Assembly: GCA_963920575.1 (NCBI GenBank)
Contig: OY986971.1
Location: forward strand, 4,069,340 to 4,133,339
Reading direction: 5' to 3'
Length of the DNA stretch: 64,000 nucleotides
From: Narthecium ossifragum
Taxonomy: Eukaryota > Streptophyta > Magnoliopsida > Dioscoreales > Nartheciaceae
Part shown: positions 1-10,698 of the stretch, one piece after another
Position numbering within the stretch: position 1 is the first letter of the stretch
Layout of the letters: each line of letters opens with the position of its first letter
Program-made: the position numbers and the translations under genes
The notes under the pieces: model-generated
What the model was told of the DNA's origin: nothing
Seen by the model: only the letters and a program-made list of their open reading frames with translations
The model's database searches: none

Positions 1-1091
1 TGTGCCTTACCGACCTCTTCACTTTCCAGAGCAGAGACCTCAGGGATGATAGCCTGTATCTAGGGGTATTCTGTATTTTCTGTATTTTCTGGATGGTTAG
101 AGTGGATCTCTTTTTGTGATTGGAGGGTGGGTAAGTTTTTGTATTCCATTGCTCTATCTTTGTATTTGGTTGGCTTCGATGATAGTGGATATATATATAC
201 ATGATTTTTGGTATGGGGGTGTGCCCCGGGTCTGTCTGTCTGTGGATATATGTCTGTCCGTATGTGAATGTATGTATATGGATGTGGATGAATGCTTGTA
301 AAAGATGATTGAGGTGGTTACATTTCTGTATTTTCAATTAGAATGAATGTAAACATGTTGGATGCAAATGGCATCTTTGTACAGCCCTTGGGCGTATTGA
401 ATAAATAGAGGGAATGCTGTCCAATTTTTCTAAAAATTTGTCATATCTATTCTTTGATTTCCATAATGCTATGGTGGGTATTTCCTCTATGTTTTTGCAG
501 GGCATACGAGCTATGAATAGCAACACAAAATACGACATTTTGACATCACAACAATACGGTTTTTCACGACTAACCTTGACTCTAACTCCTTTCATATCTT
601 TCGTCAAGGTTACATTTTCGCCCATTTCGTCACAAGGTTATCTCTACACTTTACCCTTCTTCCGTGCTTGAGGACAAACCCGCTTAAGTTAGGGGGTATG
701 ATTGCATCATGTTTATAGATAACCTGTGATCGATCTACAGTTAGTCACACGTTTATTTGATTGGTAAATATGCGAAAAATTTTCAACTCTTATGCTAGCA
801 TGGATGACTATTGCATAATTCATCTTGATTTCCATGCTTTGTAAAATTTGGCAAATCATTTTATGAGTAGTGTTATTCTTCCACTTTAATTCTTCTTGCC
901 ATGCATTAAGGACATTTAAGTGATCCAATCCATTTGTGCACTTACACTTGTATGAGGGGTCAAGTAGTGTTTGATTGGGGGACCTTGATAGATTGGGAGG
1001 CCAGAGCTATTTACACTCGATTGAGATGACTTGTAGTAGGGTTCGAAGCCAAGTTAGAGGCCGAGAGCCAGGTTAATAAAAGTGACTAGTC

Positions 1092-1433
1092 TTGATTCGT
1101 AGCCTTCTAGGCTCGAGTAGTTAGATCCGAGGGGTGCTTCAACACCTAATGCCCCAAAGCCATCTGGCTTGGGAGTCATTGATCTAACACTCGTTAAATG
1201 GGCCTAGTAGAAAGCTTAAGGGATCAAGACATTGCACGGTCACGCTAGTATTGAATAAAAGCTTGTTGGTCAGTTGTGATTCGTGGCCTGCTAGGTTCGG
1301 GAAATTAAGCCCGAGGGGTGCCTCAACACCTAGTGCCCTTAGGTCATCTGACCGAGGAGCCACTGGCCTAAATCCTGTTACATGGGCCTAGTAGAAAGCC
1401 TAAGGGATCATGGCATTGCACGACCACTGGTTT
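1092..1433 (+). repeat. Diverged tandem duplication, about 180 bp period
   Basis: Two diverged copies (about 1092-1250 and 1275-1433) share the order: a GATTCGT..CC start, GAGGGGTGC.TCAACACCTA, CATCTG, ATGGGCCTAGTAGAAAGC and GCATTGCACG-like blocks. Tandem repeats of this kind are common in the 3' spacer of large plant gypsy elements. Confidence 0.7.
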
Positions 1434-1893
1434 TAGTCAGAAAAAGAAAAAAAAAAGAAAAGAAAAGAAAAGAACAAAGATTTTATTTTAAATGAAACTT
1501 GTCATTTGTTCGACCGGTGTAAAACGCTAAGGATGTCTAGTTTTGATTGGAACCCCACTTGAATGACTATGAGACCCCGAATACTTGAGTAGCAACTTTC
1601 ACTACACGGATTGCTTAGATGAGCTTTAATCTTGTTCAAGTGCTTTGAAGTGTTTGAATGATGCTATTGATGGAATTATTCGCTTGCATTTTACTTGTGC
1701 TATGGGTTGATGGATGGAGCTATGTATTTGAATCTATGTGTGCATATGAATGAATTTTGATCGTATAAGAACCAAAGCTTCATGAGAAGTGACTAACTGT
1801 TGATCGGGGGATTGCTCTTTTTGAGTTTCTTATTTCTTCTCTTTCCCTTCTAGTTATTTTTCTTTTACTTTGCTCGAGTACTAGCAAAGTTCA

Positions 1894-1903
1894 AGTTAGG
1901 GGG
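1894..1903 (+). other. Polypurine tract before the LTR
   Basis: AGTTAGGGGG ends two bases before the LTR start TGATAAGACG. This position and composition fit the plus-strand primer of reverse transcription. Confidence 0.65.
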
Positions 1904-2074
1904 TTTGATAAGACGTGAAAAGTGCATAAATCACCCTTTTAACTTGGTCTTGTTAGTCTCCGAGCAAGGCCTTACTGATGGATTTTACCCTATTACAGGT
2001 ACAAGTGCCCTCAACGAGGATTGGATCAAGTTCCGAGCTTAAACGATGTCATTCGGGCCAGTTTTTATGAAGAA

Positions 2075-2443
2075 GATCGATCCTGTATTGATGAAGGATC
2101 GATCCTTTGAAGTGCTTTAAGAAGGAGCCAATCATGACAACAAGGATCGATCCTATGGCATGAGAGGATCGATCATTTTTGTGCATTTTCTCAGTGACAG
2201 AACGCAAGTTCTGAAGGATCGATCTTCACCCTGGGAAGGATCGATCACTTTTGCACATTTTCCAGTGACAGAACGCAAATTCTAGAGGATCGATCTTCAC
2301 ACACTTGAGGATCGATCTTCATCGGGGCGCAGCCAGAATTCAAGAAGAAAAGATCGATCCTTTCCTATGGGAGGATCGATCCTTCACGGGACCAGCGATC
2401 ACACGAAGCGAATGATCGATCCTTCACCCTATGAGGATCGATC
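2075..2443 (+). repeat. Array of six GATCGATC pairs at fixed 22 bp spacing
   Basis: The palindrome GATCGATC occurs 12 times, starting at 2075/2097, 2145/2167, 2217/2239, 2288/2310, 2352/2374 and 2414/2436. Every pair has exactly 22 bp start to start (14 bp between), and the pairs repeat every 62-72 bp. The array ends about 65 bp before the TATA box. The two members of a pair can fold into a hairpin with a 14-base loop, since each is self-complementary. Confidence 0.9.
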
Positions 2444-2507
2444 CTTTGGTGCCAGCCGAGCAAAATCAATGGCCCAGATCTAATCCGAGTGGGGGAGGCT
2501 TGTTTAC

Positions 2508-2515
2508 TATAAATA
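2508..2515 (+). promoter_or_regulatory. TATA box of the LTR promoter
   Basis: TATAAATA lies inside the LTR just downstream of the palindrome array and is a good match to a plant retrotransposon U3 promoter. Transcription would start about 30 bp further on. Confidence 0.65.
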
Positions 2516-3551
2516 GACCCCTTAGGGGGGATTTTGGGAGTCTTCTCTTAGTTTTCTCCAGCCCTTCTAGGTTTCTTACCCAATTGAGAGGAGGACTTCT
2601 TGGAGGGAATCCATGGGAGGGGAGCTTCATCAACCTCCATCCATGGATCTATCCAAGATGAGTAGCTAACTTCCTCCCTCTTGGGATTTCCATGTAGTTG
2701 TAGGATTCTTTTGTAGTTTTCTTAGGGTTTTGATGTGTAACCTTTAGGGATGATCTATTGTATGGATTTGAGCATGATTTCTCTATCTTTGTACATGGAT
2801 TTTATATGTTGAATGGATGAATGCCTTTCTTTGGTATGAGTTAGGACTTGTGCATGATAGGTGTTTGTTGTTTTGCCCCAATGAGTTGGATGTGCTAGAA
2901 ACACATCCAATGACATTGGGAGGACTACTAGCCCTAGATTAGAGATTAAGGATGCTAGAACCATCCCTATCTCTCTAATCAAAGGATCCATTCTATCTTT
3001 CTCTCGCATTGGATTCGAGGTGCTAGAACCATCTTGATCCAATGCCCGACTCCATGCAATATCTTTTTCTTGCGACGAATCGATCTTAATCGAAGGTTCG
3101 TTAGCGACGATAGAAGCTAATCACTCATTCGTTGACTTTGTGAATGTGATTATTTCCGGCGGATGATCCTAAACCGACTTCCGTTGAGCGATAAGTGAGG
3201 CTAACCACCCGCTTGTCGACTTCTTGATTTCGATCGTCCCAATTGGATTACACACCTTAACTCCTTAGGAGGCTACATTAGGACCTACAATGAAATGGAG
3301 ATCCCAAGACCTCTCTATTATTAGTTATCTTTCTTTTCACTTAGTTAATTACTTCAATAGTCATTAATCCAAAACCCAAATTATTTTAGCTAGTTGTTTG
3401 GAGTTATCTATCGAGTACGTTAGTCATTTCTCATTTCCCTGCGGATCGACTCGGACTCTCGCTAGCTACGTAGTAGTTAGTTAGGATTCGGTATAAATTG
3501 TAATCTTTGACGCCCTAGTCACTTTTAACGACGAGTGGTTTGGGCGCGTCA

Positions 3552-3830
3552 ATGCCGGTGGAACTGCCCGGCACCTCTCGTCTCGCAACTGCGCCCCTAC
3601 TGCCAAGGCACAGTCCGGAACTGCTGAGTACGCTGGAAGCGGTAAGAACTGGTCCGTCGTCTTATCGCTGATCGAAGCCTCTGCTCAAACTGACATGCAC
3701 TAGCCAGTGGGTCCGCTGCCACTGCCCCCGCGAAACGGACCAAGTGAATGAACCGGGTGGCATACTGCTAACACTCCAGCAAGACTACCACAGCGGTCCG
3801 CGCGTCGACTGGAGCGAGGATGTCACACCC
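3552..3830 (-). mobile_element. Internal fragment of a chromovirus-type gypsy element (left piece)
   Basis: This GC-rich piece, with no intact frame, is separated by the solo LTR at 3831-6348 from a second piece (6349-6731) that runs into a primer-binding site and LTR. The TSD gagga flanking the solo LTR shows that the two pieces were once contiguous. Its left side abuts the LTR at 1906-3551, so the rest of this element is missing. Confidence 0.6.
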
Positions 3831-6348
3831 CGACCCAGAAAACCCATCCGAGCCGAGGCGTGAGGGGAAACCTACACTATTCATCTCCAGCTGGCGCGAT
3901 ACAAAGCGGAATTAAAGATAAACTTAAACAAAGTATTTCAGAGGTGAAACATAAATTCAATTTACATAACATCAGTTGTACTATTCAACATTTGATACAA
4001 ATCTTCCAATGAAAGAATATTATACATTAATCTCAAAATTCCTCAAATGTGTACATAATTTACAAAATCTGCCAAAAGTACAACAGTCGTCCTCCAGCAA
4101 CCTCAAACACCTCTGGATGTAGTTGCACCACCAAAGCTGATCCGCCGGCTCTACTGAAGAAGAACTGGCGCCTGCACCTGCAAACGCAGCCCGGGTAGGA
4201 GTGAGCGATAAGCTCAGTAGGGTTCTACTCTACGGCACACTGAAGGGAGGAAAACAACAACAGTGTTGTCTCCCCGCACAAGTCTAAGGAATGCCACGGG
4301 GTTCCACTACCCCTGCTGACTACCCCAAGGATCCTACTCTTCTCAACCGACCACGCTGGGACACATTCTCCAAACAAGCTGGGAGGAAACAGAGAACCAG
4401 AACCAGTAGTATCACACTTACCCAGCAGGAAGCCACTGCCTGGGGACCATGTCAGGGGCACCGGCAACCATCCTTAGCACTTGGCCTTGGGAGACCAACA
4501 CAACCTCTAAACCTCAAACAAAGATCAGAGTCAACTAGCGTGCATCCTCAACACATGAGATCTGATTAAAACAATCACACCCTAATCCTGACTACCCAGC
4601 CACGGTCCTAAGGCTAGATCCGAGCTACCCGAGAGCCTCGGATCGGCGACCCAAACCATCGCCCGCCTAACCTCAGATGCCTCTAATGCAATCAAGATGC
4701 ATGCAATGTTCAGGCACATATAACAAGATATAAGCATGCAACAAGATGTCATTAATCATACAGGGCTAGGCATAGCTTACAGCTAGCCAAAGGGTAAGCA
4801 TAGCAAAGGCCTCAAATATAGAATATCTATGCTAACCAACAAACATCTGAGCAAAGCATGAATACAGATATACAGTAGCCTTCAGTGCTCTCTTGCACCT
4901 GACAGACTAAGGTTCCACAGTTACCCCACAGGTAACTGGCCACATTTATACAATAGCCCTCGGCACACGCCGGCATCAGGCTAAGGTTTCACAATTCCAC
5001 ATTAACTAGCACTCATAGCTAGCTAATGGTTAAGCAACCCAAATAGCATTTATCTACTTATCAAACCAAGTGTTAAATGCAAAACCATCCATAAATCCAT
5101 AAAACGGGCAACGTCCAATCCAATTCTCAATCTCGATAGAAATCCCTCGAAAATCCCATGAAAACGACGTATATGCTTCCTAACATGGTTGGGTATCTAT
5201 CATGGATGAAAACCAATCAAAAGAAACCAATAAACACAGCTCAGTGGCCCACGGTCGATGCGACGGTCGATGCCACGGTCGATCCGACGGTCGACCGTGG
5301 GGCCAATCGAGGGAAAAGCATGAGGGCCACGGACAATGCGACGATGCGACGGTCGATCCGACGGTCGACCGTGAGGCGGGATGGAAAAGAAGAAGGAACC
5401 ACGGTCGATCGGTGCATCGACCGTGGGAGGTCGATACGACGGTCGATCCTACAGTCGACCGTCAGGTCCGAAAGCAGCGTATTAACGCTTGACGGTCGAT
5501 CCACCGATCGACCGTCGGACCTTAGGCACAGTTCATCAGAACAGTGTCGGAAATCCAATTCCTTGGATTTCAAGGATCAATTCAAGTGGGAAGTTGATGA
5601 AACTTTGCAACCATGTATAAAAGATGATGGGGAAGCCAATGGTGTGAAGAAATCACATTCTCGACGGTTAAATCTTCAATTTAGGTTAAACGGCCGAAAA
5701 CCGATAAACGGCGACAATACGAAAACAAGCCGTTAAAATACCGAAATCGCGAGGTAGGAATACGAGAAATCATCCACAGCATACATGCTACAAGTTACAC
5801 AACATTCTAATAAGTACTCCTACAGCAAAAATACAATAAACCTATCCTAGGAGAACCCAATCCCAGGATCGGGGTAGAAACACCTACTTGATGAAGCAGG
5901 GCAGCTCCTCCACGCATCCCCCAACTCCGATCGCCGGAATCCGCTCCTCGAAGCCACGCCTCCGAATGCCCTAGCACAGCCGGCCGCAGGAGAGAGAGAA
6001 GAAAGAACGCAGGAGAAGAAGAAAAGAAAGAGAGAGAGAAAGGAGAAAGGTTTAAATAGAAAGCTGGAATCCATCACAGCCGTCCGATTCGATCTCTCCC
6101 GATCGAGCTCCGATCTTCTGATCGGAAGCGCCCTAAAGGTTCTAATCAAACACATACATCAATCAAAGGCCATGTGTGCAACGCGGGTGTAAAACTGACC
6201 ACCAGGGAGCATATTTACCAAAATGCCACTGGGGTCAAAAACTGCGATGCGATCAACCAATCGCATCCCAAGGCCAACCGAGCCAAACCACAAACCCAGA
6301 CCCTCGACCTAACGCGGTCGGACCAGGTTGGAGGTACGGGTCCTCACA
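3831..6348 (-). mobile_element. Solo LTR of a chromovirus family, TSD gagga
   Basis: The block starts TGTCACACCC and ends GTCCTCACA, and is flanked by the direct repeat gagga (3826-3830 and 6349-6353). It is clearly the same family as the LTRs at 39161 and 46358 (same ends, same CGGTCGA array, same CT-rich leader). Orientation is inferred from that family, whose PBS lies on the right and whose coding strand is minus. It probably arose by recombination between the two LTRs of a full element. Confidence 0.92.
5250..5517. repeat. CGGTCGAT/CGGTCGACCG palindromic array in the solo LTR
   Basis: Units of 10-12 bp with core CGGTCGAT lead into the perfect palindrome ACGGTCGACCGT and its half-palindromic variants, recurring in clusters. 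Many clusters are inverted pairs able to form hairpins. Homologous arrays lie at 40571-40992 and 47770-48140. Confidence 0.88.
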
Positions 6349-6731
6349 GAGGACCCCCTCCTCGGCGAGAAGGGTCTCCTCCCGTGCGACCGAAGCCGTC
6401 GCTGGTGATTGCTCAGCCCGTCTAGCTCTGACCTCCCTGACAAGTGCTACCCTGTCTGGTCGGACGGGTCGACCAAGTCGTGCCCCACCCCGACCATCAA
6501 CCGAAGGTCAGCCTCGAGCTCCTGACATCTGCGCAATCACCAACAACAAACGAGCGTCCACTCGTTCGAAACCCAAGACAAAGCAGCACAACATAAAGCG
6601 AAAAAGCATAACACATCAAAAAGGAGCATGCACGGATGTTCTAGATATAGAACTAACCCATTCCACACTCAATCTCAACCGAATCCTGATCCTAAACTCT
6701 GGGATCTACAACCTATGCTCTGATACCAAGC
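6349..6731 (-). mobile_element. Internal fragment of the chromovirus remnant (PBS side)
   Basis: This is the right-hand internal piece of the element interrupted by the solo LTR. It ends at a primer-binding site next to the LTR at 6732. No gag frame survives intact. Confidence 0.7.
6717..6728 (-). other. Primer-binding site (initiator tRNA-Met)
   Basis: Read on the minus strand the site is TGGTATCAGAGC, the standard plant complement of the 3' end of initiator tRNA-Met. It lies three bases from the LTR boundary and fixes the element as minus-strand. Confidence 0.9.
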
Positions 6732-9055
6732 TGTCGCGCCCCGACCCGCGAAAGCCCAACCGGGCCGGGCGACGCGAACCGGAACCTACAAAACGCGGAA
6801 AACAAAGCTGGCGAGGGTTCCCTCTAACATATTGGTCTCCCTAACAATTCACCAAAAGCACCCTCAATTAAAGATACAATAATTTAACAACATCGAACCA
6901 CAGATTTAAAACTCAAAGTGTTAATATACAAATTTTCGGAGAGGGGAAGATTCAAAATACAACATCACTCCTGTAGGAGACTAACTAGCAAAAGGGGTAA
7001 AAACAGTAAATATCGCCACCTCTCAAAGCCCACCAGGCGCCACCGCACCGCCAACCAACTGCCCAGTAGGGGCCAAGGAAGAAGAACTGACGCCTGCACC
7101 AGCAAAACGCAATCCGGGTAGGTGTGAGCACTAAGCTCAGTAGGGATCTACACTACGACACACAGAAGGAAGAGGGAATCGCAACAGTGTTGCCCTTAAG
7201 TAGGACCTGGGTGTATGCAGGGGTCCCATAACCCCACCGCGTGTCCCTGAGGCCCAAGGACGGCACTCAGTAACAGGAACAACACTGGCGACACCAAAGG
7301 TCAGCACAGTGGGACACCAGCTACACCTCAACATCCGACTCAAGACCGACACGACCTCTACAAACATCAAGCCACAAGTGTACCAGTCATCTAAGCCTAT
7401 CATCAAGTTTGACTGGACACTACAATTCAAGCCGGGTCCAAACCACCCAACCCCGGTCCTAGGGCTAAGTCCGAGCTTCCAGCCTCGGGACGGCGACCCA
7501 AGGATCACCCACGTCCTAACCAATGCAACTAATGCACAAATCAACAATGCATGCTATGACATAAACAGATAAGGAGCAAAGCATGCAACAGTATGTCAAG
7601 CATCATATAAGTCTACTGGATCGCTGCAGCGATACTACCAACCGCTGCCAGCCGATCCGCAGCGGGTCCCGGCATTACGACGGTACCACGACCGTCAACC
7701 GCGAACTCCTACTACGGGAAGCAACCCCGAAAACGATGATGAATAGTAAACAATATAATATTATATTCCAAAATATAATATTATAATCAAAACACTCAAA
7801 GCCTCTACTTAAGGGCTAATTGATCCCGCCGATCCGACGTCCAAACGACGTCGGATTCACGATCCAACTTAACCACCAATAGGTTTATAAAGCATGATCA
7901 ACATATCCAAAATTCATAATCATCCAACGGTTGGATTAACGGGAAAACGCTAATCAAAATCGTTAATCAAACTAACTTATCCATTAATTGCTGCAACGCA
8001 GCCCTCCAGCAAACAATTCATAAGAAATGGTAGAAAAATCGGAAAATTACGAAACAAGATGGAATGGAAAGCTAACGATTAGATCTACAACTCTTATGTT
8101 TATGAAAAGCCAAGATCAAGTACATGTCGGCCGGAAAACTCGCAGCAAGCCGGCTGTTCTTCAAGAACAGCAGAAAACCAGAAATCCGAGCTTAATCATG
8201 GAATAAACCTACTCAAATCTCAACCAAATAATATGAAACTCATATCAGTAATTCTAACAGGTATAAGGAATCCAACAAATCAAAGATCAACAAGATCCAA
8301 CGGCTAGATCTAGAGAAAACTCGAAAACAACTTCAGTAGGTATAACCCTACCTAGCTGCGCTTTCCACGGCTGATTCCCCGCGATTTGATCTCCAACAAG
8401 CCTCCAAACCACTTCAGGGATCTTCCTCTCGTTGTCACGGATCCAACGAGCCTTAGAACGCCGAAAAAGATGGTCGGAGGAGGGAGAACGGAGGAGATGA
8501 AGCTCGCCGGCGGAGAAGGGAAGAAACAGAGCACCGCGAGAAAGAAGAGAAGAAGGAAGAAGAAGAGAAGAGAAGGAGGAAGAGGAGGGGAAGAAAAGGA
8601 GGGAAAAGGGGAAGGAGAAAGCCGGGGGAAGGAGGAAAAATTGAGGGGAGGGGAGGGAAAGTCCTCCCCCCCTCTGACAGAGGAGAGCGACGGCCAGCGG
8701 TGGCCGTCCTCGCGAAGCAGAAAAGCCACCGACGCGAGTCCGATCAGTCGCTCCAAGGAGCGATCGATCGCTCGCGCCCTGGCTCGAAACCCACCGACTC
8801 GCTCACGAGTCCGACCGATCGCTCCAAGGAGCGATCGATCGCTCAAGGGTCGTCAGCTGCCCAAAGGCAAGCTTTCGCGTGTCCGAGCTGGGATCTTCCG
8901 ATCTCGGGTCCACCTAGCCATTCTAAACAACCATTAACACAAAACAAGGCCGGTGTGTGCACACGCGGGTGTGAAACAAACCAACAATGCGTAATTTACC
9001 AAATTGCCCTTGCGGTCTACAACGAGCCACAGGGGTAGAGGGACAGGTCCTCACA
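6732..9055 (-). mobile_element. 5' LTR of a second chromovirus family
   Basis: The LTR starts TGTCGCGCCC and ends GGTCCTCACA (2324 bp), beside the PBS. Its ends resemble the family at 3831 but the body differs, so it is a sister family. The matching second LTR is not in the window. Purine-rich tracts at 8470-8670 translate into long but low-complexity frames that are not genes. Confidence 0.85.
8758..8844. repeat. Two 16-bp perfect palindromes 71 bp apart
   Basis: GAGCGATCGATCGCTC occurs at 8758-8773 and 8829-8844, both preceded by CGCTCCAAG, which adds a nested hairpin. The 71 bp period matches the 62-72 bp period of the array at 2075-2443 in an unrelated LTR. Confidence 0.85.
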
Positions 9056-9207
9056 CCAGATCCGGGGCTTGGGGGCGCTGGGGGGCTGGGGGTATTTTTG
9101 TCCCATCAACCCCTATTGGCATATGAAAAAACAAGCGGCCCCTAATGCCAAATCATATTTTTTTATACCCTTATTGATTATTCTCCCTAACTTTTATCTC
9201 ATACTAA

Positions 9208-9613
9208 GGGTCCGTTTGGACGTGCGTTTCTGCTGCCCAAACGCACTTTTTTTTTGACCGAACGCAGCTGTGTTCACAAAAATCCCGTTTGGGAATAATA
9301 GCAGATTGGTGGGGACCACGTCAAAACTGCGTCAGAGACGAAGCAGTTTATAGGTGCTTTCATCTGGCCGCACCTTGGCTGCGGTGTAACAAACACAGAA
9401 ACTAAATAACAAACTAATTTTTTACACTGTACATTTAAAAATAAACGCACACCCAAACAATAAATTACATGAACACATTTTTCTACCACAGTTGTTAACG
9501 TATCATACCAAACAGTTTTTAAGCCATTACTGCACCGCACCTCATCATAATTTACAAACACATCACACCTCATCACAGTCATAAAAAAATACAACGCACG
9601 GTCAAACGGAGCC
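9208..9613. mobile_element. Tourist-like MITE, TSD TAA
   Basis: Terminal inverted repeats GGGTCCGTTTGGACGTGCG and the complement of CGCACGGTCAAACGGAGCC match imperfectly over about 22 bp. The direct repeat taa lies at 9205-9207 and 9614-9616. The 3-bp TSD and GG..GTTTGG terminus fit the PIF/Harbinger (Tourist) group. It is 406 bp and non-coding. Confidence 0.82.
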
Positions 9614-9616
9614 TAA

Positions 9617-10698
9617 CTTTTATCCGATATCAAACGAACGCGGCCTTTGTCTTTTGAAAAGGTTGATGTCGAGTCTCTGCTCGCATTTAAAGTCATGCCT
9701 ATAGTCTTGCTTCGTAAACGGCGTTCACTTTCATTCATTAGTGATACGCATCACTTGCAAGGATATTATCTCTATGCTCGGGATTATCCTTTTGTCATGT
9801 AGTTTTGGGGACCTGATTTTAAGGACTGCGCAGTAGCATCTTTGCGTCCTATTATTGAGCAGGGAAAGAAGGCTGTTGTTGTCAAGAAGCCTTGGATTCA
9901 AATAACGCTCGTAAATTATTGGGTTCATAGACAATAAAGTGATAAACAGATCATTATCAATGTGATCTCTGTAATTGCCCTGCTTAATTGCTAGCAACAA
10001 TCACGTTCTAAAGTGGAACGAAAATATTTTTAAATTAGCATACCAGTAAAAAAAATATTACAAGAAACAGGGTGGGGTTGCACTTCTTTCCCCAATTAGG
10101 AATCTTTCCCTTGGCATATGCTGCTGCCTCTTTTTCCCAGCATTTGCATGTTAGTCTGTAGGAGCATTAATCTCTTTACATACGGATACAAGAATCTATG
10201 GTTCATTAGTTTATTGTACCCCATTCTCCGGGCTTATCTTTTCCACAACAACAAAAAAAAAAAAACAAGCAAACAAACAAAGAGACTATCTCAAAAGATC
10301 TTGCAGTGCAATGAGCTAAAAGTGATCATGTCAGAGTTGGTTCTCAAAATTCATCTTACAGCACATATAAGCTTCTCCATTCTTTTTCAGCAGCCATGGG
10401 CCATGGCCATCATAGGATGGTTAACACACAACCTTGATTCTTGAGGTCATGTATATAAAAACTCAAGCACAAGAACTAACAATCTGAACCAGATACAAAT
10501 AACATCACACTAGCTAGTTCATATATAAATTAAGCCACATAAGAAACCAAAAGTATGACAATAGAAAATTTTCCTGAGTGAGTTACCACACATAAAGCAG
10601 TTTAGTTAATAAACCTCTTCGTCGTCATCGATTGTCATGGATGTAGATTTCCCTTTGATCGTGACAGAGATATATTCATTCTTCTTGTAGAGAACTTA
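9617..10698. other. Intergenic and probable 3' UTR of the minus-strand zinc-finger gene
   Basis: I see no gene here. A plus-strand stretch near 9640-9920 has a moderately open frame that I do not recognise. The part nearest 10698 is likely to hold the 3' UTR of the gene that ends at 10699. Confidence 0.4.

Larger units (their letters stand above)
1..1905 (+). mobile_element. 3' non-coding internal region of a Ty3/gypsy-like retrotransposon
   Basis: No convincing coding frame is present. The stretch leads into a purine-rich tract (1894-1903) directly before an LTR, as expected for the long non-coding spacer between pol and the 3' LTR in Athila/Tat-type elements. A second similar purine-rich tract with a preceding GAGGACAA motif lies at about 667-695, so two related elements or a duplicated 3' end may be joined here. 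The lineage assignment is inference, because no pol domain is visible in the window. Confidence 0.55.
1906..3551 (+). mobile_element. LTR of a large gypsy-like element (probably 3' LTR)
   Basis: The block opens TGATAAGACG and closes GGGCGCGTCA, giving TG...CA ends and a length of 1646 bp. It follows a purine tract, contains a TATA box at 2508, and downstream sequence about 2640-2850 is recognisably related to the partial LTR at the right edge of the window (63.0-64.0 kb). The sequence right after its end belongs to a different element (chromovirus internal), so either it inserted there or a later deletion joined the two. The region between TATA and the end has no gene. Confidence 0.7.

Noticed and set aside
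2075..2443. CRISPR-like regularly spaced repeats
   Set aside because: The repeat is only 8-10 bp, is self-complementary and paired, lies in a plant LTR, and has no cas genes or unique 30-bp spacers.
8352..9038. Frames of 164, 183 and 112 aa within the LTR at 6732-9055
   Set aside because: They come from purine-rich LTR leader sequence and contain no recognisable domain.
9731..10000. 89-aa minus-strand frame downstream of the zinc-finger gene
   Set aside because: No similarity I recognise and no supporting gene structure; probably chance.
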